In this document: positions 55,101 through 63,071 of the stretch, in pieces
How positions within the stretch are numbered: the first letter of the stretch is position 1
How the letters are laid out: each line of letters begins with the position of its first letter
Notes under the pieces: model-generated
The model's input: the letters and a program-made list of their open reading frames with translations, nothing else
What the model was told of the DNA's origin: nothing
The model's database searches: none
DNA from: Bacteroides faecium
Lineage (GTDB): Bacteria > Bacteroidota > Bacteroidia > Bacteroidales > Bacteroidaceae
Direction of reading: 5' to 3'
Assembly (NCBI RefSeq): GCF_012113595.1
Contig: NZ_CP050831.1
Location: 1,178,001 to 1,242,000 of the forward strand
DNA: 64,000 bases
Program-made: the position numbers and the translations under genes

Positions 55101-55281
55101 TACCAGTCTGTTGTCCTTTAATCCGAACCGTAGCTCCAATCATGGGCTCGTTGTTTCCATCCACCACTTTCCCGCTTATATTCAATGGTGACTGCGCCCA
55201 AATACCATATATAGGTATCATGAGCATGAATATAATCATATAAAATGAACATATTCGTTTACTGATGTCTTTCTGTTTCAT
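52189..55281 (-). CDS. SusC-family TonB-dependent transporter (PUL4)
   Basis: The 1030-residue protein has a signal peptide (YGIWAQ), a carboxypeptidase-D-regulatory-like domain (about 33-110, EPMIGATVRIKG), the plug (VVVGYATQKKVNLTG near 115, SISVLKDASSSAIYGSRAANG in two parts near 220) and a barrel ending VTVGVNVVF. There is no STN domain, which suits control by the hybrid two-component regulator. It lies 24 bases after the lyase gene at 55306. Confidence 0.95.
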   Translation of the reverse strand: MKQKDISKRICSFYMIIFMLMIPIYGIWAQSPLNISGKVVDGNNEPMIGATVRIKGQQTGTITDMDGLFSIRAQEKDVLLFSYIGYARQEMEASKANGATIILTEDGKALEEVVVVGYATQKKVNLTGSVSTVNLIEQAESRPMTSLSTGLAGLSSGLYVNQGSARPNNDGATLLVRGQGTLNNSSPLVIIDGAEGNINEVNPQDVESISVLKDASSSAIYGSRAANGVILITTKKGSEGKASISYNGYVSFQKPSNTIKTVNNYADYMEYYNEAAYNVDPTAMPLYSERKIAEWRVHPNEPYLYPNTNWADEIFSTGVSTNHNLSFSVGNRKLKVFGSVAYLSNPGIVENSAYERFSARLNVNAELKPWITLGMNISGLKSDAEMGSKYMSSLFDKIANPGIVYRHPDGRYGAVENPEENQQVQSPLYHLNMYQGNIEVNNITSRFWGNIKVFKGLNIEASYTYRRNNTQEEETPDYADRWSFQTNTITQLAAGKTYVRNKNWTNTHHVADVVARFQKTFFDKLDVGVLAGASQEKDNVKWFEAKRYDLLADNLSVINGATGDSETSGAATDWVMRSYFGRINLSWADKYLFEGNIRRDGSSRFHKDHRWGTFPSFSLGWRMSEENFLKSVKWINMMKLRLSWGALGNNAVDNYEYQSVYNKDNYILGNAVMQGLAQTQLANAMVSWETTYVTNIGLDFNLFGSKLDGTIDVFNKDTRDILIDLPAPLLVGNASIPTQNAARVRNRGIEMNLKWNHKIGKVDYFVGGNFTFIDNEVTRFKGEERSITGTNMIQEGYPINIQYVLAVDRILQTDEDMLFVEKMIKDAPIDPATGQRVNPFASYGTPQKGDFLYKDINGDGIIDDNDKYAVGHGLAPRFTYGFSFGAEWNGFDFACLFQGNAGIKRYWQDKFYRGCIDYGSVINKEIAEGAWREGRTDAKYPRLLTNLDTKNTQPSDFWVHNKSYLRLKNVQVGYKLPKKLLQRLDISQLRIYTSLENMLTFTSYKGIDPEINGTTYPTMKQVTVGVNVVF

Positions 55282-55305
55282 AGATATTGATTATTAAAGA
55301 TAATT

Positions 55306-56556
55306 TTATTCAATACAACGCCCGTGAGTAAGCAATACCGGCCCTAACAAATGTAGTTTTCGAGAAGCACGTTCATTTCTACGTAAAACCTCATTAAAGA
55401 TTTTCTCTTCAGGATAACGCGCATGTGCCACTTCCCACAAAGTGAAAACAGCCTGGTCATTATGATTAATCCAGGAATCCTCCCCCTCATAAAACCCTCC
55501 TTTTATAGAAGCATCTTTTGTAATATAGAAATCGGCATAAAATAACAGAGGAAGCTTAATATTCTCACCTGCTGGTGCTACGTAATCATAAAGGTCGAAT
55601 CCGTTCAGTCGCCCCATTTCTGCTGTTATCATCATCAAATTAGTTGATAATCCGACATATTGCAATGCCCTGTTCGGTTTTGTGGTATATCCGTGGTGAG
55701 TCAGAACGAAATGCCTGTACCTGTCCATTATTTCTCCATCATGAGTGGCCCAACTACCTGGCTCACCAACGTAAGGGGGTTGTCCATTCATCAGAATCAT
55801 GCCTTCAATCACATTCTTTGCATTACGCGGATTATTTTTCCCATCGTATGCATAGTTCACCAGCTCATTGTCGCGCAGAATGATACCGATAGACATAAGA
55901 CCTACCACTTCTGCAACAATGTGATTCTGATAGTACTGTTTCCCAAAATAGTCGTTCTCATGCCATCGTCTGGCTCCCTCCTTTATATGAGGAAGTAATA
56001 TTCTAAGCCAGTCTTTAAATTGCTTTTGCTTATCTTTATCAATCAGATTGTCCGCACAAAGCAAATCATAAGCATACAAAAAAGCAAATATTCCGCGGGA
56101 TACTAACATTCCGGTATTAGGATAGGATTTATCGGGATCAAAATAAGCACCTGCCACATCCTTAGGTGAGGACCATTCATCAATGATTCTAATAGCCTTG
56201 ACTGCATAACGCCTATCCTTGGTTATCTGATAACCAATCGCTAAATCACGAGCCGCTGATCCATCACGTATTGCAGCATTATAAAATGACATGCTGACAT
56301 CCCCCCGATAAACTTTCGTTTTCCATTTTTCATCCGCATAGCCATCAATCTCATTTTTCAGATTCTCCCAAGCTGTTTTCCAAGGCTCAATACCGGAAAG
56401 GGCATTTCCACGCATTAAATCAATATCCGCATTCGATAAAATCAGGCGGGGATGTTCCTTCTTTATCTTTATAGAATTGCTTTGGGCAAAAGATTGCACT
56501 ACAACGACGGTCGTCAGTAACAATAAAAACTGCATCTTCATCAACTTGTTTTTCAT
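55306..56556 (-). CDS. Alginate_lyase-fold polysaccharide lyase candidate, periplasmic (PUL4)
   Basis: The 416-residue protein has a signal peptide (VVQSFAQSN) and an alginate_lyase-type alpha toroid: HPRLILS near 36, NDYFGKQYYQNHIVA near 205-219, GEIMDRYRH near 285-293, and APAGENI near 330. It lacks the BACON domain of its paralogue at 48590. The nearby GH88 gene, 25 bases upstream in the same operon, would take its unsaturated products. The substrate is probably a glucuronate polymer; alginate itself is unlikely because PUL2 covers it. PL family not assigned; the motifs differ from the PL38-like enzyme at 19935. Confidence 0.78.
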   Translation of the reverse strand: MKNKLMKMQFLLLLTTVVVVQSFAQSNSIKIKKEHPRLILSNADIDLMRGNALSGIEPWKTAWENLKNEIDGYADEKWKTKVYRGDVSMSFYNAAIRDGSAARDLAIGYQITKDRRYAVKAIRIIDEWSSPKDVAGAYFDPDKSYPNTGMLVSRGIFAFLYAYDLLCADNLIDKDKQKQFKDWLRILLPHIKEGARRWHENDYFGKQYYQNHIVAEVVGLMSIGIILRDNELVNYAYDGKNNPRNAKNVIEGMILMNGQPPYVGEPGSWATHDGEIMDRYRHFVLTHHGYTTKPNRALQYVGLSTNLMMITAEMGRLNGFDLYDYVAPAGENIKLPLLFYADFYITKDASIKGGFYEGEDSWINHNDQAVFTLWEVAHARYPEEKIFNEVLRRNERASRKLHLLGPVLLTHGRCIE

Positions 56557-56581
56557 ATAGTAATGATTTTAATTAAGAACT

Positions 56582-57781
56582 CTATTCTTTCAGACACATA
56601 GCCCTGTATCTCATTAGTGCTTCCACAAAATAATAATCGGCATAAGTCAAGGGGACATCTACCTCACTGTTCTGAGGTAAGAAACCTACACTATGTTTAA
56701 GTATAAAATTAGCATTCTCTCCCGGCTTTGCCAGATATTCGTCCGAAGCCAACGTTTTAAGTTGCGTTTCAGCAACAGCGATATAGTCTTGCCCGGTTGC
56801 TTTGTCCACATAGCCCGACAGTTCCAACAAGGCAGACGCCATGATAGCAGCAGCCGAAGCATCTCTCAAGACATTCGGAACGCCAGGGTCGTCAAAGTCC
56901 CAATAAGGAATCTTATCCTGCGGCATCTTCGGGTGGTTAATCAGGAACCGGGCGATATGCCTGGCTTGTTCCAGATAGCGTGGTTGTTTCGTCTCCCTAT
57001 ACATCATCGTATATCCGTATAATGCCCAGGATTGTCCCCTGCTCCATACCGACTCATCAGCGTATCCTTGCCATGTACATTTCTGGAGCGCGTTCCCGCT
57101 TATCGTGTCATAGTTCACCACATGATAACAACTATAATCCGGTCTGAAATGATTCGCCATTGTTTTGTCAGCATGAGAGATTGCCATATTGTAGAAACTC
57201 TTGTCACCTGAGAACTCCGTCGCACGGCAGAGCAATTCAAGATTCATCATATTATCAATGATTACGGGAAACTGCCAATGCAAGGTTCCCGGATGGCTCC
57301 ATGAACGCGTGCATCCTACGGCTGAACGATAGCGCGTAGATAACGACCGGGCGGTCGTAGTAATTATATCAATACAGGAAGTATCACCCAATAACCGGTA
57401 TTTATTCCCGAAAGAACAGTTAATCATAAAGCCGACATCATGATTGTCCTTATTATACTTCTGAATCTCCACTCTGTCACTCATCCTGGAAGCCATCTCC
57501 TTTAGTTGCTCGTCTCCGGTATATTCATATAAGTACCAAAGAGTTCCGGGATAAAAACCGCTCGTCCAGAAATAAGAGTCTGAGGTTTCAAGCCCCCCGT
57601 TTTTATCCACCGAACGGGGTAACATCTCCGGAATAGAATCCATGACAGCGTACATATGCTTATATTGTTCTACCGCCCGATTCAAGGCATAATCGACAAC
57701 GTGTTCCATAGAAGGTTCCGGAGTTGTTACACATCCTGATACCATAAATGAGAGCAGGCATATCACCACATAATTTTTCAT
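56582..57781 (-). CDS. GH88 unsaturated glucuronyl hydrolase, lipoprotein (PUL4)
   Basis: The start is set at 57781 (MKNYVVICLLS), which opens a lipoprotein signal (FMVSGCVTT); an earlier ATG at 57859 adds a segment without signal features and overlaps a -7 element. The 399-residue protein has FWTSGFYPGTLWYLY near 68-82, HDVGFMINCSF, IIDNMMNLELL, and RGQSWALYGYTMMY, with the two family aspartates in HDVGFM and IIDNMMN. It removes unsaturated glucuronate from oligosaccharides made by the PUL4 lyases. It is the first gene of the operon, divergent from the regulator. It is a clear paralogue of the PUL1 enzyme at 3359. Confidence 0.92.
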   Translation of the reverse strand: MKNYVVICLLSFMVSGCVTTPEPSMEHVVDYALNRAVEQYKHMYAVMDSIPEMLPRSVDKNGGLETSDSYFWTSGFYPGTLWYLYEYTGDEQLKEMASRMSDRVEIQKYNKDNHDVGFMINCSFGNKYRLLGDTSCIDIITTTARSLSTRYRSAVGCTRSWSHPGTLHWQFPVIIDNMMNLELLCRATEFSGDKSFYNMAISHADKTMANHFRPDYSCYHVVNYDTISGNALQKCTWQGYADESVWSRGQSWALYGYTMMYRETKQPRYLEQARHIARFLINHPKMPQDKIPYWDFDDPGVPNVLRDASAAAIMASALLELSGYVDKATGQDYIAVAETQLKTLASDEYLAKPGENANFILKHSVGFLPQNSEVDVPLTYADYYFVEALMRYRAMCLKE

Positions 57782-58114
57782 ATTTTCTTTGCTTATAATT
57801 TGGGGTATATTAAAAATTAAAAGATTCATCCAAAGGCTTTCGCTTGACAACAAGAGCAAAAGTAGGAGATTACGGGAAGCAGTATTGGATAAAAAAGTAC
57901 CAAAGGTTCTACAATTTTGTTCATATCCCTGTTACAAACCGCTTTTTGTTTCATTATCTCAAAAAATAACGATACATTTGTAATTATCGAACCTGCCATC
58001 AGATATAAGATGTATAATAAATAGTCCCCCACTATATAAATCCCTAAGATGAATTTCAAAACTAAATATAGGAAGTTCCAAAAACAATAGAAACTTAATT
58101 AACGCTTTTAATAT
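57782..58114. promoter_or_regulatory. Divergent regulatory gap between PUL4 and its regulator
   Basis: The 333-base gap has no gene. Toward PUL4, the minus strand reads TACTTTTG at 57864-57857, a TAnnTTTG match 76 bases before the GH88 start. Toward the regulator, TACATTTG at 57973-57980 matches on the plus strand 135 bases before its start, with TTTTTG at 57943-57948 as a poorly spaced -33. Binding sites of hybrid two-component regulators are expected here, but I could not pick out a clear direct repeat. Confidence 0.4.
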
Positions 58115-61100
58115 ATGGCTGAACATAACAGACTGGTTGCTATTATATTTATGCTGGTTGCGTGCATTTCATCCGCCGTTGCGTCCGAAACGGTAAACTT
58201 TCAGCATTTGTCACTCAATTCAATGTTTCCCCAGATAACCATCAACGGACTTTATCAGGATGAGTCCGGTGTCTTGTGGATCGGAACTAAAGACGGCGTG
58301 AAGAAGTATAACGGAAATTATATCGAGTCTGTCAACTTCATGGGAATAAATAACTGGATACAGTCCAACCTTGTTCCGACAATTTGTGGAGACAAGAAAG
58401 GGCATTTATACGTCAATACGGATTACAGCATCATTGAATATGACCTGATAAAAGAGGAAAGCCGCATCATATTCAGCCAGCCGAACACACAGATATTGCC
58501 GTCCATCGCTTTCAACTACGGCATCAACTCTCTATGGATCGGTTTACTGGACAGTGTCTATAATTATAAGGAAGGAATATGCCAGGCCAAATACAAAATT
58601 GACAGTAATAACCTGAGTATTTCGTCATTGAAAGAAGCATCTGACAAAATGCTATATATCGGAACCAAACATGACGGTGTATTTTCCATCGACCCATCAG
58701 GCAGGCAGCAGAAAGTACTGACCACCCGCAGCGAAATTATATCAATAAACGAAGACAGCCGGAACAACATCTGGGTGGGCACTCTGAATGAGGGGTTATT
58801 CAAATTAACTCCGTCGGGAGATATCGTCCAATATACGGAACCTACCTTAGCCAGTAACTATGTAAGGACGGTATGCGAAGATAACAACGGAAATATCTGG
58901 GTAGGAACCATGTTGGGATTGAACGTCATAAACCCGAAAACAGGTGATATCAGTTTTTATGGTCTGGAGAAAGAAGGCAGTGCGGGATTGAGCAACCTCT
59001 CTGTCTGGATTATAATGAAGGACGACCAAGGCACGATGTGGTTCGGCACTTACTACGGTGGGCTGGACTACTACAATCCGCACACCGACATTTTCGAATA
59101 CAATAATCTGAAACTGGGACACGCCGGAATCGGGCCTGTAATCAGCAAAATTATAGAAGACAGGACGGGGCGTCTATGGATAAGCACAGAAGGGGACGGC
59201 CTGGTGTCTTACCTGCCCGCAACCAATGACTATGCATATTACACGAAAGAGAATCATACAATATCTCACAATAATGTCAAGACTCTGTATTATGATGATG
59301 CGTCCAATACCATATGGATAGGAACTCATCTCGGCGGACTTTGCAGCTACTCAATTGACAAAAAAGAATTCAAGCATTTCACTATTGATCCGTCCGACCA
59401 CACAAAACGCTCAGAAATCGTTCAAGCTATCATCCGCCACAAAAATATCTTATATCTGGGTACGCTCTCAGGTGTATATTATATGAATCTGGAAGATTAC
59501 AGCATCAAGAAAATATCTCTTCTAGACAAATACATCTATGCCGTAAATTCATTGATGATAGACAACCAGGACAACCTGTGGATTGGGGGAAATAATCTGT
59601 GTTACTACAGCATCAAACAAAACTATGTACGTAGCCTCGACAAATATCTAGCCCAAATCACCGCTTCTTCAAAGAATACCATAACATCTCTTATCCAAGA
59701 CAACGACAATCGTATCATAGCTACAACATTAGGCGCAGGTATTCTTATTTATTATCCGGCTCAGGACAGGCTCGAACAGATAAACAGCAAGAATAGTAAT
59801 CTCGACAGCGATTATCTGAGTGCTGTTTATCCCTTATCCGACCACCAGCTTCTGGTCACCAGCGCAAACGGCTTGTCCTATATCGACCTCAACACAAAGA
59901 GAAGCTACAATTATAAATCGCAGAACAAGTTCGTCCTTCCGTCAATGATTCCGGGCGACATTATGAAAACCAGTGATAACCGCATCGTCATGGGGGGAAT
60001 AAACGGTCTTGCTATAATTTCCGAAAGTAACCTGTTTCCGGAAAGTCTGCCTACTAAGATGTTTTTCTCCAAACTATTCGTTAACAACAAGGAAGTAGCG
60101 GCAAACGATTCTTCACGGATATTGCCCCAATCTCTTTTCGCAACGGACCACATCAAACTGAAACATCACGAAAATAACATATCCGTCGAAATCGGAACCA
60201 ATGACTTCGTTAATCTCGGACAGTCCAAATATCAATATAAACTGGATGGGTATAGCCATACCTGGATTGAACTTCATCCCCAGAAATCAATCAACTACAT
60301 GAACTTACCTTATGGAGATTATAAGTTAAAAGTAAGAAACATCTCTTTTAAGGATGAAGCCGAACTTAATGAAATCAGTCTCGGGATTACGATTATCCCC
60401 CCGGTTTATGCCACCTGGTACGCTTATCTCTTATATACATTACTGATATTATCCGTCATCGTCAGCATCGCCTATTTCTACCGTTCCAAGTTATTGCTAA
60501 GAAACTCACTGGAACTTGAAAGACGGGACAAACTGCAAAAAGATGCGATAAACGAATCCAAGATGCGTTTTCTCGGGAACATATCACATGAATTAAAAAC
60601 ACCTATTGCGCTGATATCCGGGCAACTGGAGCTTATCCTTATGTCCAATTATTCATTGCCAACCATTCAGAATAGTTTGCGTGAAGTACACAACAGGGCT
60701 GCCAAAATGGGAGCTTTGATAAACGAACTTCTCGATTTCCTGAAATACAACAAGGAGAATTTCTCATTAAGAATCAAGCAGCAGGATATAGTGCTATTCA
60801 CACAAGAGATATATGATTCTTTCGTCAGTTATGCCGAACTAAAGAATATACATTTCAATTTTGTGTTCGACCAAAAGAGCCGGTACGCGTGGTTTGACGA
60901 AGTTCAGCTACAAAAGGTATTCAATAATATCCTGTCGAATGCTTTTAAGTTCACTCCGGAAAACGGAACGGTCGAGATAAAAATAACCTCATCGGATTCT
61001 TCTGTAATTATAACTTTCACCGATTCCGGCATCGGAATCCCCAAAGATATGACCGGACGAATCTTTGAACGTTTCTTCCAGGTGAATAACTCCGTAAACA

Positions 61101-62155
61101 GAGAATTATCCAATACCGGAACCGGCATAGGATTATCGCTGTCACTCAACATCGTAAAAGCCCATCACGGACAAATAACAGTGGAAAGTGAAGAACACAA
61201 AGGAAGTTCGTTCATCGTTGAACTACCCGTCGGCAAGGAGCACTTCAAGGAAGACAAAAATGTCACTATTATAGAAGATGAAGGGAACAAGGAAATTATC
61301 AACAACGCTATAAGCATAGAAAGCGAAAAAGAAAACCTGGAAGATTTCATCGCACAGCAAAAAAAGGACTTCGACCATTCATCTACCTTGCTTATCGTTG
61401 AAGATGATGATGAATTGCGGAAACTGCTTATAGAGATATTTGAACCTATTTTTGAAATCTTTGAGGCCAAGAATGGTGAAGAGGCATTTAAGATTGCACA
61501 GTTAAACTCACCGGACCTTATTTTATCAGATGTCATGATGCCCGGCATTTCCGGCATAAATCTCTGCGCAAGAATAAAATCTCACTTTGATACCAGTCAC
61601 ATACCGGTCATCCTGCTCACTGCACTAAGCAGTGTGGAACATAATATAAAAGGTCTGAATTGCGGGGCTGATGATTATATCACCAAACCTTTTAATATCA
61701 GAATCCTAATCGCCAAATGTATTAACCTACTAAATAACAGACGAAAATTACAAGAACGATACAGAGCATTAGAAAACAGCAGTGCGGAACAACTGACTGA
61801 TAACAAACTCGACCAGGATTTTATTGACCAGATAATAAAAATTGTACAAACCAAGCTGGAAGAAGGAAACGGAGATATTAACGTCACACTGTTATGTGCC
61901 GAGTTAGGGCTGAGCCGGACGAAGTTATTCTTGAAAATGAAGAAGATTACAGGTGAATCCCCTCATTCCTTTATCCAAAATATAAAGCTGAAAACTGCCG
62001 CTAAAATGCTTCGGGAAAATGAAGAATACAACATTAGCGATATTAGTTTTCAGCTAGGTTTCAGTTCATTGAACTATTTCGGGAAAAGCTTCAAGGAGTA
62101 TTTCGGGATGTCTCCTACTGCTTATCGAAAGGTTCATCAAGAACAAAAAGAATAA
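58115..62155 (+). CDS. Hybrid two-component system regulator (HTCS) of PUL4
   Basis: The 1346-residue protein joins sensor, kinase, receiver and DNA-binding parts. After a signal peptide (SSAVASET) come Reg_prop beta-propeller repeats (for example GVLWIGT, NNIWVGT, GNIWVGT, GTMWFGT, about 30-660), a Y_Y_Y domain (about 690-755) and one membrane helix (about 768-790). The HisKA domain has phospho-His825 (ISHELKTP), followed by the ATPase domain (NAFKFTPENG, DSGIGIP, GTGIGLS), a receiver with Asp1139 (LSDVMMPG) and a C-terminal AraC-type HTH (about 1240-1340). The periplasmic propeller would sense an oligosaccharide and the AraC part would activate the divergent PUL4 operon. All key residues are present, so it looks active. 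Confidence 0.96.
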   Translation: MAEHNRLVAIIFMLVACISSAVASETVNFQHLSLNSMFPQITINGLYQDESGVLWIGTKDGVKKYNGNYIESVNFMGINNWIQSNLVPTICGDKKGHLYVNTDYSIIEYDLIKEESRIIFSQPNTQILPSIAFNYGINSLWIGLLDSVYNYKEGICQAKYKIDSNNLSISSLKEASDKMLYIGTKHDGVFSIDPSGRQQKVLTTRSEIISINEDSRNNIWVGTLNEGLFKLTPSGDIVQYTEPTLASNYVRTVCEDNNGNIWVGTMLGLNVINPKTGDISFYGLEKEGSAGLSNLSVWIIMKDDQGTMWFGTYYGGLDYYNPHTDIFEYNNLKLGHAGIGPVISKIIEDRTGRLWISTEGDGLVSYLPATNDYAYYTKENHTISHNNVKTLYYDDASNTIWIGTHLGGLCSYSIDKKEFKHFTIDPSDHTKRSEIVQAIIRHKNILYLGTLSGVYYMNLEDYSIKKISLLDKYIYAVNSLMIDNQDNLWIGGNNLCYYSIKQNYVRSLDKYLAQITASSKNTITSLIQDNDNRIIATTLGAGILIYYPAQDRLEQINSKNSNLDSDYLSAVYPLSDHQLLVTSANGLSYIDLNTKRSYNYKSQNKFVLPSMIPGDIMKTSDNRIVMGGINGLAIISESNLFPESLPTKMFFSKLFVNNKEVAANDSSRILPQSLFATDHIKLKHHENNISVEIGTNDFVNLGQSKYQYKLDGYSHTWIELHPQKSINYMNLPYGDYKLKVRNISFKDEAELNEISLGITIIPPVYATWYAYLLYTLLILSVIVSIAYFYRSKLLLRNSLELERRDKLQKDAINESKMRFLGNISHELKTPIALISGQLELILMSNYSLPTIQNSLREVHNRAAKMGALINELLDFLKYNKENFSLRIKQQDIVLFTQEIYDSFVSYAELKNIHFNFVFDQKSRYAWFDEVQLQKVFNNILSNAFKFTPENGTVEIKITSSDSSVIITFTDSGIGIPKDMTGRIFERFFQVNNSVNRELSNTGTGIGLSLSLNIVKAHHGQITVESEEHKGSSFIVELPVGKEHFKEDKNVTIIEDEGNKEIINNAISIESEKENLEDFIAQQKKDFDHSSTLLIVEDDDELRKLLIEIFEPIFEIFEAKNGEEAFKIAQLNSPDLILSDVMMPGISGINLCARIKSHFDTSHIPVILLTALSSVEHNIKGLNCGADDYITKPFNIRILIAKCINLLNNRRKLQERYRALENSSAEQLTDNKLDQDFIDQIIKIVQTKLEEGNGDINVTLLCAELGLSRTKLFLKMKKITGESPHSFIQNIKLKTAAKMLRENEEYNISDISFQLGFSSLNYFGKSFKEYFGMSPTAYRKVHQEQKE

Positions 62156-62215
62156 TGCTGCTTTACAAGAATTCGGTTTATATAAAAAGAACCATAAGCA
62201 TGTCAGAACACCCTC

Positions 62216-63016
62216 TTATTTGATAAGATAAGTAGCCACTACCGGATAATGATCTGATTCCTTATCCGCCCAATAACAAACATTGTACGCCTTCACAGTA
62301 AAAGCCTCGTTTGGCGCATAAATCAACCAGTCACATGCGTAAGCCGGACTTGGTACGGGTACTGTCCACGGAGCGCCATCACTCAAACAATTTACGGTGA
62401 AATACTTTTGAAAGGCAGCCATGGTAGCAGAACCTCGACGGGAATTCAAATCTCCCCCCAAAATAACAGGTTTATCCAGTTGCTCCACGCACGCAAGGAT
62501 TTCATCAACCTGTTTCAGGCGGGCAGCATCTTCGTATTTATGGTCCAGATGTGTCGTAGCGAAATAGAATTCTTTGCCTTCCTTCGCAACTTTCACATAA
62601 CCGAAAGAACGGACATAATCACCTTCTTTCAGTACACTCAACTTAAAACTCTTTTCCTCGGAAACCGGATATTTGGAAAGAATCACATTTCCGTAATCTC
62701 CGCCAGTCGGAATATCGAGCGCATGGGCAAAATAATAATATTTCATTCCCGTCAGTTCCGACAGTTTCTTCGGAGTATCCCAAGGGTTAATCTCCGTGTT
62801 TCTTTCTATTTCCTGGAGTGAAACGATATCCGGGTTTTCTTTCTTAATGACTTCGGCAATCTTATCAATTCCTTGTTTACGACCGCTATACGTGTTGTAA
62901 GTCATGGCTTTTACTGTGACCTCTTTCGGTTTTGTCACAGGTTTCTGTGCCGTTGAAGGTTGTAACAAACAACACAATAGAAACAATGAAATGCATATTC
63001 TAAAATTCATATACAA
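62216..63016 (-). CDS. Secreted endonuclease/exonuclease/phosphatase-fold enzyme
   Basis: The 266-residue protein has a signal peptide (PSTAQKPV) and a complete EEP/DNase I-like domain: MTYNTYSG near 38, SLQEIERN near 75 (metal Glu), TTHLDHK near 152, GGDLNSRRG near 190, and SDHYPVVATY at the end with the catalytic Asp-His. Secreted members act as phosphodiesterases on nucleic acids, lipids or inositol phosphates; the target cannot be told. It follows the NHL-repeat gene on the same strand with a 55-base gap, so it may be in an operon with it and with genes beyond the window. It converges with the regulator gene. Confidence 0.88.
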   Translation of the reverse strand: MYMNFRICISLFLLCCLLQPSTAQKPVTKPKEVTVKAMTYNTYSGRKQGIDKIAEVIKKENPDIVSLQEIERNTEINPWDTPKKLSELTGMKYYYFAHALDIPTGGDYGNVILSKYPVSEEKSFKLSVLKEGDYVRSFGYVKVAKEGKEFYFATTHLDHKYEDAARLKQVDEILACVEQLDKPVILGGDLNSRRGSATMAAFQKYFTVNCLSDGAPWTVPVPSPAYACDWLIYAPNEAFTVKAYNVCYWADKESDHYPVVATYLIK

Positions 63017-63071
63017 CCAATTAATAAGTGAATGTTATCCTGAAAAACAATCTTTCCTACCTGATACAAAA

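Noticed and set aside
57782..57859. Upstream ATG at 57859 for the GH88 gene
   Set aside because: It places a hydrophobic non-signal stretch before a normal lipoprotein signal and overlaps a predicted -7 element.
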